A model generated the notes under the pieces. The model worked only from the letters and a program-made list of their open reading frames with translations. It was not told the origin of the DNA and searched no databases. From JBGOUJ01 sp041477005 (GTDB lineage Bacteria; Acidobacteriota; Terriglobia; Bryobacterales; JACQDG01), in the NCBI GenBank assembly GCA_041477005.1, contig JBGOUJ010000030.1:1-25612 (forward strand): a stretch of 25,612 nucleotides of DNA, given 5' to 3'. The position numbers and the translations under genes are program-made. The stretch's first letter is position 1. Each line of letters starts with the position of its first letter. Positions 1 to 7,027 of the stretch are shown here, piece after piece.

Positions 1-675
1 GGCGGCGCGGGCCCGGGCCAATGCCTGTAGCGCGATATCGGCTCCCCGGCGATTCTCCCAGCCGCCCATCCCGGCGTTCAGGAAGAACCGGACCGAGCCG
101 CGAACTGCTCTCGTGCGGCGCCGGCGGACGCGGTCCGGGATGGACCACGGCACGGAACAGGCCTGGATCCCGGCTCCCCGGAGCCGCTGTTGCACACACT
201 TGGTTTTGGCCCAGACCTCGGCGCTCGAGTTCTGCAGGGCTTCAATCCACAGCTCCGGATCGTTGCTATCGTCGAGTGTGGCCCAGTCCAGGTTGGGAAC
301 GTAGATCACCCGGGCTCCCTGCCGGCGCGCCAGGCTAAAGGTCTGCGGGAGGAGCGTCTCCAGGGCGATCAGAACATCAAGATTGCCCAGCCAATCCCCC
401 AGAGCAGTGCCGGGCCGGACCGCTTGCCGCATGGGCCCGGCGGGCTCCTGGGATCGGGCGTCGCCCGCGCGGCCCTCTACATCGGAGTAATGATCGACTG
501 GGAACAAGGAGACGGCGCCCACCCTGGCCCCGCAGAATCTCCAGGCGCCGCTGCCCAGCGCCCACAGCAGCGACTGGGCGTCGCGCCAAAGGCCCTTATG
601 GGGATCGGTGACGGACAACAGGCCCACGCGGGTGATGGCCAACTGGCGAACTGTGGTTGGAAAGAGCCTGCTCAC
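1..675 (-). CDS. Glycosyltransferase, GT4-like (3-prime end beyond window)
   Basis: The minus strand is open for 225 codons from a GTG at 675 to the window edge, with no stop, so the C-terminus is missing. The GTG overlaps the TGA of the upstream sulfotransferase (GTGA, 4 nt), which suggests translational coupling and decides the start. The N-terminal part contains an ITRVGLLSVTDPHKGLW segment, then a Rossmann-like strand LDVLIALETLLPQTF and GARVIYVPNLDW. The last part reads RFFLNAGMGGWENRRGADIA, which resembles the start of the nucleotide-sugar-binding C-terminal domain of GT-B glycosyltransferases (the NRKG-type loop). Donor and acceptor are unknown. Pairing with a sulfotransferase suggests synthesis of a sulfated surface glycan or glycolipid, which is inference. 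Confidence 0.72.
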   Translation of the reverse strand, partial: MSRLFPTTVRQLAITRVGLLSVTDPHKGLWRDAQSLLWALGSGAWRFCGARVGAVSLFPVDHYSDVEGRAGDARSQEPAGPMRQAVRPGTALGDWLGNLDVLIALETLLPQTFSLARRQGARVIYVPNLDWATLDDSNDPELWIEALQNSSAEVWAKTKCVQQRLRGAGIQACSVPWSIPDRVRRRRTRAVRGSVRFFLNAGMGGWENRRGADIALQALARARAA

Positions 676-1555
676 GCAGCGTACCCGAGCTGGCTCAGCA
701 CATCGCCGGCGACCCGGCGGTAGGCCGCTTTATCCTGCTTGCTCATCTCGGTCTTCCAGCGCTGGATGCGATCGGAATTCGGCGGGCTCATCACAAGGGC
801 ATTGGCGGCGACTCGCTCGGCCTTTGTGATCGTCACACCGGGCGCGACTGCAAGGTCGGCGATGTCGTACATGCGGCGCCTGGCCCCTTCGAAGTAGCGC
901 TCCATCGCCGGATCGTAAGGAAGGTCCAGGAAGCGGCAAACGCGCTCGATCACGGGCCGGGTGTTGGGCAGCAGATCTTCGTATCGGACTTCCAGAAAAT
1001 GTTTGCAACCCCGAGCCTGCTTCCGGGCGTCAAGGATCGCCTGCTGCCACAAGCGCGCGTGCGCTGCGGCATCGTTTGCGCCACCCCACCAGGTCTTGGT
1101 TTCCGAGAGCCAGGCGTCCCGTCCGTCGCGGATGATGTGGATGAAATAGGCCTCCGGCAGCAGTTCCGGACGGGATCGAGCGTAGGAGAGTACGAGGGAG
1201 TTTTGTCGCCCCAGCGCGGCTTGCCGAACCGCGCGGCGTACATCTGGTAGAAGCAGCGAACTCCGCTCGCGGTCGTCAACGGCCGCAGGGCCAGCAGCCT
1301 TTTCCGGAACTGAGATTCTTCCAATTGGAAATCAGGCCACCGGGCCGAGCCGACGATGACCTGGTAGAGCTGTGCGCGGAGCTCATTTTCGGATCCGGCG
1401 AGCGCTGCCACTTCCGGGACAAAGTGCGTTTCGGGTGGGATGGCCAAGTGGGGATGCGCGTCCAACATCATGCGCAGCAGGGTGGTGCCCGATCGCGGCA
1501 CTCCGAAGATAAAGGGGGCCGGGTCAAACCGTGCGGGTAACTGCTCTCTCGCCAT
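672..1555 (-). pseudogene. PAPS-dependent sulfotransferase, one-base frameshift
   Basis: The gene starts at ATG 1555. An upstream in-frame ATG at 1585 would put ten extra residues before the P-loop. The 5-prime phosphosulfate-binding motif PRSGTT lies at residues 20-25, followed by a RMMLDAHPHLAIPPETHF segment typical of Sulfotransferase_3-like enzymes. The frame continues to GDKTPSYSPTLDPVR and is then lost at about 1165-1169. Inserting one base there restores ELLPEAYFIHIIRDGRDAWL and the C-terminal half down to LSQLGYAA and TGA at 672. The repaired length would be about 294 residues, normal for the family. Known family chemistry is sulfuryl transfer from PAPS to a hydroxyl or amine. The frameshift may be real decay or a sequencing error; the rest of the sequence looks well preserved. 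A second, deleted copy lies at 10795-10936. Confidence 0.8.
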
Positions 1556-1591
1556 CAAAGATAGGGAACGGGAATTGTACCACACAGAGCC

Positions 1592-1782
1592 CGGATTGGA
1601 TTGGCGAAGTTCGCTCCGCTACAAACCCATCCGACCCAGGGCTGTAGAACTCAGGCCCCACTTTGATCGTCGGCAAAAGGTCCTCGTGGAGGTCGCAGAC
1701 TCGCTGGTCTCTTGGAGGGCTCGCTCCTTTTCTCCAATCGTGGCATACCAGCAAGCCGTCACGCTCGGAGCGACATACTGAG
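1592..1782 (-). pseudogene. Remnant of a TPR-protein C-terminus
   Basis: Two minus-strand frames together read like the end of the long TPR or Ser/Thr-kinase-TPR proteins common in Acidobacteriota. One frame gives YVAPSVTACWYATIGEKERA. The next, after a frameshift, gives HEDLLPTIKVGPEFYSPGSD followed by GFVAERTSPI. The family pattern is roughly YxxLGEKxxALxxLExAYxxR, then LKVDPxFDxLRSDPRF. There is no start codon, no intact frame and no upstream domain, so this is a decayed 3-prime fragment. It lies between the sulfotransferase and the PAS remnant on the same strand. The assignment rests on pattern memory. Confidence 0.5.
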
Positions 1783-1914
1783 ATTGCGACGATTCTTCCA
1801 TTTTTTTCGGGTACTGCGGGGCTTTCGCGTGCGGGTATCTCAGATTTTCGAGGGGCTCAAGACAGGGCAGTTTGGCTCCCCAGAAAACGTGGTTTCCAAC
1901 TTTTTCTCCGCCTG

Positions 1915-2240
1915 AAGGCACCCTTCGGTTTCACCGGCAACACGTTCCCTTTGGCTGAGTACTCGACGTCCCGCGGACCTCCGTCCGGGCCCACGAGCTG
2001 GAGCGTTCCTTGCTGCTCGCCTTTCTCCAGAAGACACGCCAGCCTTCCGAGATCAGTGGCCTGAAACTGGGCTCGGCAAAATCATCCAAACTGCGGCCGA
2101 TGATCTTTTCCCGCCGGGAGACCCAACAAGCTTGCCGGCGCCGGAACTGGCATCCCGGTACCTGCGATCATCGTCCGCGATCAGGATGGACGCGGACGGC
2201 TGGAATACGATCGGACCAGCGTCGCAGGCACAGCATTCCG
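1915..2240 (-). pseudogene. Decayed PAS-domain fragment (sensor protein)
   Basis: Three consecutive minus-strand frames assemble into one PAS domain. About 2100-2190 reads ASILIADDDRRYRDASSGAG, the usual start in which a residue triplet is followed by RYxDANxAA. Next, about 2025-2125 reads REKIIGRSLDDFAEPSFRPL. Last, about 1919-2030 reads EKGEQQGTLQLVGPDGGPRD followed by VEYSAKGNVLPV, which matches the RxxDGxxRxVEYxAxANxLPG end of many PAS domains. Two frameshifts separate the parts and no kinase or output domain follows. The fragment was probably part of a histidine kinase or PAS-containing regulator. Its 5-prime end runs into the 3-prime end of the EamA gene. Confidence 0.6.
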
Positions 2241-2242
2241 AT

Positions 2243-3187
2243 TCACTCACAACGTGGTGTATTTCCAGTCGGCGGTCGAGACGCGGCCACCGCCTGCCTT
2301 TCTCCCCACAAGGTGATGAGCAGCGTGCTGGCCAGCACCAGAACGCCGCCGAAGATCCCCAGCAGGCTCAGCCGTTCGCCCAGCCAGATCGCGGCAATCG
2401 GCAGCCCGAAGAACGTGATCAAGTAATTCGATAGCGCCGCCTGGATCGCATCCAGCTTGTGCAGGGCCTTCAGGAACAAAACCATCGACAGATAGTTGTG
2501 GAACACCGTCAACAGGATGAGCCCGATCCAGGTGCTGGCAGTAAACTGCGGAACGCGGGCAAAAACGTCACACTCTTCGATTGCGACCAGCGGCGCCATC
2601 AGCACGAACATGACGGCGTACGTGTAGAACAGCGTCTCCATGGGCGAGTAACGCGCCAGCGCTTTTTTGCTATAGGAATTGTAAAACGAGCTGCCGAGCG
2701 CGGCGCCGAAGATCAGCGCGTTGCCCAGCAGGTAGCCTGTTCCGAAATCCAGCTCGCGAAAATTGATGCCGGAACATAACACCACGCCGGCGATCGCCAC
2801 CGCAAAGCTCAGCCACCGGACCCTGGTCATGCGTTCGCCCAGAAAGATGCAGGCCATGACCGCCGTCGAGACCGGCAACGTGAGCTGGATGATGGCCGCG
2901 TTGCTGGCCAGGGACCGGCGCGTGCCCCAGGTGGTCAGCACCTGGGCCGGAAACGCGCCCAGCGCGCCCAGCATCAGGAACAGCAGGATGTCTTTTCGGC
3001 TGCGGCTGCCCGGCAGCGGACTGGCTTTGGTCTCCACCCGAATGAACGGGATGAGCATGACCGTCGCCAGGGTCATGGGGCCCCAGACGGTGAACAGCGG
3101 GCCGACTTGGTCTTGCACTAGCTTGATGCAAGTAAACTGGAGGGCCCACATCAAATTACAACTGAAGAGAAAAAGCCAGGCTCGCAT
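2243..3187 (-). CDS. EamA/DMT-family inner-membrane transporter
   Basis: The 314-residue protein has about ten hydrophobic segments arranged as two EamA repeats (roughly residues 5-140 and 150-290), the usual layout and length of drug/metabolite transporters. Typical features are the N-terminal FLFSCNLMWALQFTCIKL helix, the end of the first repeat (ACIFLGERMTRVRWLSFAVA) and the matching end of the second (AAIWLGERLSLLGIFGGVLV); the LGER motif closes each half. The start is ATG 3187, 9 nt after the stop of the upstream dehydrogenase, so the two are probably co-transcribed. The Shine-Dalgarno sequence is weak (GGGG). Substrates of this family are diverse metabolites, and none can be assigned here. 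A short Arg/Pro-rich cytoplasmic tail ends the protein. Confidence 0.88.
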   Translation of the reverse strand: MRAWLFLFSCNLMWALQFTCIKLVQDQVGPLFTVWGPMTLATVMLIPFIRVETKASPLPGSRSRKDILLFLMLGALGAFPAQVLTTWGTRRSLASNAAIIQLTLPVSTAVMACIFLGERMTRVRWLSFAVAIAGVVLCSGINFRELDFGTGYLLGNALIFGAALGSSFYNSYSKKALARYSPMETLFYTYAVMFVLMAPLVAIEECDVFARVPQFTASTWIGLILLTVFHNYLSMVLFLKALHKLDAIQAALSNYLITFFGLPIAAIWLGERLSLLGIFGGVLVLASTLLITLWGERQAVAASRPPTGNTPRCE

Positions 3188-3196
3188 GCACAGCCC

Positions 3197-4177
3197 CTAC
3201 AGCTTCACACGCCGCTCGTACTTCTCGACCAGCTTGCGGATATCGTAAGTGAAATCCACCCACGCCTTTTCCCAGTCCTTGGCGGTCGTGCGGTTGTACT
3301 TGTAGAAGCCTTTGCAGTTGGAGATGCCCTGGGCGCCGCTCCGCACCACCTCCTGCATGAGCTTGGGAACGGTTTTCTGCTCGCACAACTCGGGCAAGAG
3401 TCCTTCCATGACGGCCGCGTACGGGGGAATGCCGGTGAGATCCATCCACCGGAATGGCCCCGCCAGCGTGGCCCACCAGCCCATGTCGTTACGGAACGAG
3501 CGGTCCACCGTCTCGAGGTCGGCCACGCCTGATTCCACCAGGTAGAACGCCTCGCGCAGCATGGCGTACATCATGCGGTTCGACAGGAAGCCGCGGATAT
3601 CGAAGTGCAAAGTGGTGGGTTCCTTGCCGCAAGCCTTGCCCACCTCCTCGGTAACCTGGATCGTGCGTTGAGAAGTCTTGTCGCTAGGGATGATTTCCAA
3701 ATAGCGCATGATCTGCGCGGGCTCCCCCCAGTGCATGCCGATGAACCTCTCGGGATGCTTGCTCTCCGCCTGCAACAGTGTGATGGGAAAACTCGAACTG
3801 TTGGTCGCGATCACAGCCTCCCGTGACGCCGCCTTCTCCAGTTCGTCGAAGATTCGCCGTTTCAATCCCAGGTCCTCGGCCACGGACTCGATCACAAAGG
3901 GGCACGGGCCCAGTTCGGCGACCGATCGTACCAGCGCAAAGCGGTCCTGCCAGCCCTTGAGCCGGGAACGCGGCACGACCTTCTTGCGGACGAGCTCCTC
4001 CAGCGCCTCGGCCACGTGATGGACACTCTCTTTGGCGCGCTTCGCCGTCCGGTTGTAGCCGACCACCGAGAAGCCATGGGCTAGCAGGCAGGTGGCGATG
4101 CCCCGCCCCATGAGCCCCAGCCCCACCAGGCCAACCCGGTCAATCTCTGGGTTTCGACTTTTCGCCTGCGCCTTCAT
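3197..4177 (-). CDS. 3-hydroxyacyl-CoA dehydrogenase family protein
   Basis: A 326-residue cytosolic NAD-dependent dehydrogenase. The N-terminal Rossmann fold has VGLVGLGLMGRGIA (GxGxxG at residues 19-24). VIESVAEDLGLKRRIFDELE follows, then ATNSSSFPIT (residues 124-132). His149 in GMHWGEPAQ and Glu161 have the 12-residue spacing of the catalytic His-Glu pair known in the family. The canonical HFFNP motif is replaced by HWGEP, so the substrate may be a short hydroxy acid or CoA ester other than a fatty-acid intermediate. The C-terminal helical domain follows from about residue 180. ATG 4177 was chosen over a longer in-frame start at 4381, because the extra 68 codons are RidA-remnant sequence in the same frame. 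The ATG overlaps the remnant's TGA (ATGA). Confidence 0.85.
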   Translation of the reverse strand: MKAQAKSRNPEIDRVGLVGLGLMGRGIATCLLAHGFSVVGYNRTAKRAKESVHHVAEALEELVRKKVVPRSRLKGWQDRFALVRSVAELGPCPFVIESVAEDLGLKRRIFDELEKAASREAVIATNSSSFPITLLQAESKHPERFIGMHWGEPAQIMRYLEIIPSDKTSQRTIQVTEEVGKACGKEPTTLHFDIRGFLSNRMMYAMLREAFYLVESGVADLETVDRSFRNDMGWWATLAGPFRWMDLTGIPPYAAVMEGLLPELCEQKTVPKLMQEVVRSGAQGISNCKGFYKYNRTTAKDWEKAWVDFTYDIRKLVEKYERRVKL

Positions 4178-4500
4178 ACGGTCCCCTTTTCCCGGATGCG
4201 GGCAATAGCATCGATTTCCACTTTGAGCCCTTCGCCGAGCGCCAAACCGGTCGAATTCATTGATGTCCGCCAGATAGCAACTGCACTTGACCACATCGTC
4301 GAAACTCCCGCCCTGCTGCGGCCAGGATTTTCCCGATGTGGGAGAAGGCATACGGGTCTGCTCTTCAATGGTGCCGGACACGGCTGGTGCCTGCGAAACT
4401 ACGGATTCCTGGGCGTCTCTTTCCCGGGTCTCAGTTCTTGCACGCTCGCCACCGGCCGGCCGGTGGTGCTGAAGTATCGGGTGATCTTGTTCTCAGAGTG
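4174..4500 (-). pseudogene. ridA: RidA/YjgF-family remnant with frameshifts and internal deletion
   Basis: The minus strand contains recognisable RidA pieces in more than one frame. SGTIEEQT and GGSFDDVVKCSCYLADINEF are in one frame, HIGKILAAAG is in a second between them, and LKVEIDAIARIREKGTV with stop at 4174 is in a third. The middle part expected between the ADINEF strand and the VEIDAIA strand, which carries the conserved Pro-Ala-Arg-Thr segment and substrate-binding Arg, is missing, so no active deaminase can be made. Upstream, another frame reads ITRYFSTTGRPVASVQELRP; I cannot say whether it belongs to the same gene. The last codons keep the ATGA overlap with the dehydrogenase gene. 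RidA enzymes hydrolyse reactive enamines and imines. Confidence 0.7.
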
Positions 4501-4507
4501 ACGCGGT

Positions 4508-6631
4508 TCACGGCTCGAGCCTCAGCACCGCGACGTTGTAGACCTCCAGTGCCGGCAAAGTGAAACGCACTCGATCGCCTTTGGCCGTGAAATTCGCGCG
4601 CCGGGTCGCTTCGCTGTCGGGCGAAAGCAGCTCAATCGAAGCGATCCGCCTCCCCTTCGGGGCGGCGACCGTAACCGTCACCGGCTCGACCGGCGAATCG
4701 AGTTTATAGTTGATCCAGTGCAGGATGCGCTCGCTCGCGTCTTTCTTCTCCGTCAGCTCCATCACGGTTGTGAGCGGCGCAGCCTCGAACTCCACCGCAA
4801 ACGGCCCCCCTGCGGCATAGCGAATGGCGGCTACTATCTGCTCCGAGTTCTTCGGCAGCTTCCAATACCTGCTGGTGAACCCTACAGCCCCGATTGGCGA
4901 CGTGGAAGCCGAGCGGCGGCCTGCTTCCATCCCGGCGATCGGCTCGGCAGGAATCACCGCGGCCAAATACGCGACGCGGCCTCGTCCGAACGAGCCGCGT
5001 CTTTCCTGCGGCAGTCCGCGGCCGGCTGACAGGTGAACGCCCAGCACATCGGCCAGCCCGTAATCGCTTCGATGTCGGCGCCAATCGTTGTAAAGCGAGG
5101 TCTGACCCGTCGCCACCAGCCCGCCCCCGCCCCTCACATACTCCCGGATCTGCTCCAGCGCCCGGTCCGCAAGCGATTCCTGGTTGGCCAGGATCACGGC
5201 GCGGTATTTCGACAGCTCCCCAAGCTGCTGATCAAAAATGATGTCAAACGGGATCTTGTACTGAATCAGCAACTGCTCCAGCAGCGTGGTCTCGCGGTGC
5301 GGCCCCAGACTGTTGTAAGCCATGGAAGGAAACGACCGCAGAATGGCCACATCCGCCACTACGCGAGTCGAGGAATAGTGCCGGTTGTGATCGAGGTAGA
5401 AGCGAAGGTAGCGCTTCATCTCCTGCGGCATCTCGTAGGCAGTCAGCGGCGAGCCGACGTCGCCCAGGCAATTCCGGTTGAAGGCCATCGCCTCTGCCAG
5501 CAGCAGCCGATAGGAGCGGTGCGCGGCGTCGGCCCGCTGCGCGCCGGTGTAAATGAAAAGGGTTTGATCGAGGCTCCGTGCCAGCTTGAACGAACGGATT
5601 TTCGAGATCAGGACGCCATTTTGATCGACGTGCGCTTCATTCGGCTCTTCGCTCCAGAAGACCGAGCCATGCGGCAGCAGGCGCGCGTGATCCACGCCGT
5701 TTAAGAACGCCCGATTGCTGCCGTAGATCCCATGCGGATTCAGCTCGACCAGCACACTCGGGTTCAACTGGTGCGTGTAAGCGGCCAGCTTGCCGTAATA
5801 CTCCGCAAAATCCTGGCAGCGAAAGTCGATCCACTCCTGGATTAACGGATCCGAGATGGGCGACATCTCCGCCGGCTGCGCGATCCCGTGCCAGGTGGGC
5901 ACAGTTACGGCGCGAATATCGGAAAACCCCAGACGGTTTTTCAATTGCTCGGCGGAATATTTCCTCGTCAGGAACTCTCGGAAGCGCCGGTTGATTTCCG
6001 GCGTGTTGCCGGTCCACGGCGGCGCGATCAGGGCGTGGTTGTCCAGGTGGACCAGGTCGGTGTGGAGCTCCTCGACGGCCACTCGGATCACTTTCTTCAT
6101 GTAATCGACGTAGCCGGGGTGGTTGAAGTCCGGCCGGTAGCGGTAGGTCTGCTCGGCGTAGCGGACCGGATCGCCGTGCTCGTCGTAGCGCACCCACTGC
6201 TTCGCCTCGGGCAGATCACGGAGCAGCATCTCGGCAAAGATCGTGCCGCCGATGTAAGTGCCGAATTTCATGCCGTGCTTGTGGCAGAGCGCGCCGAGTT
6301 GCTTGGCTAGTTCGATGTCTTCCTTCTCCGATTCCAGGCCGGTCTTGTAAAAATGTGTGATGATCAGATTCACGCCGGCCTCTTTCAGCTTCAGCACCGT
6401 CTCTTCGGTGTGCTCGCGCTTGTAGCTCTCGACCGCGTCCACCGGCAGCTCGCCGCCGTGCCGCAGCCGGAACACCAGCGGCTCCCAATTGCCGACGAAA
6501 ACAACACCCTGATCCCACCAGGCCGGCTCGGTGAAGTCTTTCGGAACCGGCGTGCTCCAGGTGGCGTTACCGATCTGCGCCCGACTTCCCGCCGGCGCCA
6601 GCAGAATCAAAATCAAAAGAACGAAGCGCAT
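4508..6631 (-). CDS. Secreted beta-galactosidase-like glycoside hydrolase
   Basis: ATG 6631 gives 707 residues with a clear signal peptide (MRFVLLILILLAPAGSRAQ) and a GGAG site about 8 nt upstream; an ATG 40 codons earlier lacks both. Residues about 30-420 look like a TIM barrel of the GHL6/GH42-like kind: EAGVNLIITHFYKT, HGMKFGTYIGGTIF, LVHLDNHALIAPPW (Asp197), VLVELNPHGIYGSN and SVFWSEEPNE (Glu328/Glu329). Residues about 425-560 resemble the GATase-like trimerisation domain of GH42 enzymes (ILRSFPSMAYNS, FDIIFDQQLGELSKYRAVIL, REYVRGGGGLVATGQTSLY). A beta-sandwich tail follows. The substrate is unknown, and the catalytic pair is only a guess from the acidic residues at strand ends. It is the most upstream minus-strand gene of the left cluster and diverges from the gene at 6764. 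Confidence 0.78.
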   Translation of the reverse strand: MRFVLLILILLAPAGSRAQIGNATWSTPVPKDFTEPAWWDQGVVFVGNWEPLVFRLRHGGELPVDAVESYKREHTEETVLKLKEAGVNLIITHFYKTGLESEKEDIELAKQLGALCHKHGMKFGTYIGGTIFAEMLLRDLPEAKQWVRYDEHGDPVRYAEQTYRYRPDFNHPGYVDYMKKVIRVAVEELHTDLVHLDNHALIAPPWTGNTPEINRRFREFLTRKYSAEQLKNRLGFSDIRAVTVPTWHGIAQPAEMSPISDPLIQEWIDFRCQDFAEYYGKLAAYTHQLNPSVLVELNPHGIYGSNRAFLNGVDHARLLPHGSVFWSEEPNEAHVDQNGVLISKIRSFKLARSLDQTLFIYTGAQRADAAHRSYRLLLAEAMAFNRNCLGDVGSPLTAYEMPQEMKRYLRFYLDHNRHYSSTRVVADVAILRSFPSMAYNSLGPHRETTLLEQLLIQYKIPFDIIFDQQLGELSKYRAVILANQESLADRALEQIREYVRGGGGLVATGQTSLYNDWRRHRSDYGLADVLGVHLSAGRGLPQERRGSFGRGRVAYLAAVIPAEPIAGMEAGRRSASTSPIGAVGFTSRYWKLPKNSEQIVAAIRYAAGGPFAVEFEAAPLTTVMELTEKKDASERILHWINYKLDSPVEPVTVTVAAPKGRRIASIELLSPDSEATRRANFTAKGDRVRFTLPALEVYNVAVLRLEP

Positions 6632-6763
6632 AGGGAACCTCTCCGACGCCGCAGGGGGAGTAATGGGGCCCAGATTGTCACCCTTACCCATGCCGTGCGA
6701 AAACGCTATGTGCCAACGCAGGAAGACTGTAGCATAGTGTGTGACGATCATCGCGAGTATCCC

Positions 6764-6928
6764 ATGAGCGCCCGCCTCTCTTCAAAGATGGACAACTGGG
6801 ACCGAATCGAGGATGCCAGCCCGCATTACTATGGCGATAACTTTCCGAACGGCGAGATCACTGATTTCGACTACCTGAAGAAGGTGCGGGGCAGGCCCCC
6901 GCTGGACTCTTTCCGCCCGAGAAAGTAG
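6764..6928 (+). CDS. Small hypothetical protein, 54 residues
   Basis: An acidic and aromatic short protein containing NWDRIEDASPHYYGDNFPNG and EITDFDYLKKVRGRPPLDSF, ending in RPRK. The start ATG 6764 lies in the divergent spacer from the hydrolase on the other strand; the ribosome site is weak, and an internal ATG at 6788 is possible. Its last 11 codons fall inside the 71-bp direct repeat and are identical to the C-terminus of the GH20 protein. Within the repeat the stop is followed by a good CGGAGG site and an ATG at 6950 (MNDKP), but that second frame ends after 10 codons here. I do not recognise the family. Confidence 0.5.
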   Translation: MSARLSSKMDNWDRIEDASPHYYGDNFPNGEITDFDYLKKVRGRPPLDSFRPRK

Positions 6929-6965
6929 CGTAATGATCGGAGGTGTCTCATGAACGACAAACCAG
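6895..6965 (+). repeat. 71-bp direct repeat, left copy
   Basis: The bases match 9028-9098 exactly. The repeat contains the codons for PPLDSFRPRK with a TAG stop, a 21-nt gap with CGGAGG, and the start MNDKP of a following gene. It begins within a G/C-rich inverted pair (GCGGGGC, AGG, CCCCCGC). After it, the left copy runs into the GH20 leader. Confidence 0.9.
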
Positions 6966-7027
6966 TCTGTGTCTTACAATAGGTTCTGCGCGTGCCACCG
7001 GGGAACTCGGCACACGGAGGAACTGAA

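Noticed and set aside
190..723. 177-codon plus-strand frame at the left end
   Set aside because: The opposite strand encodes a glycosyltransferase with recognisable motifs; this frame reads as its complement.
3197..4381. 394-residue version of the dehydrogenase with an N-terminal RidA-like extension
   Set aside because: The extension covers only broken pieces of RidA in one of three frames, and the normal family length is reached from ATG 4177.
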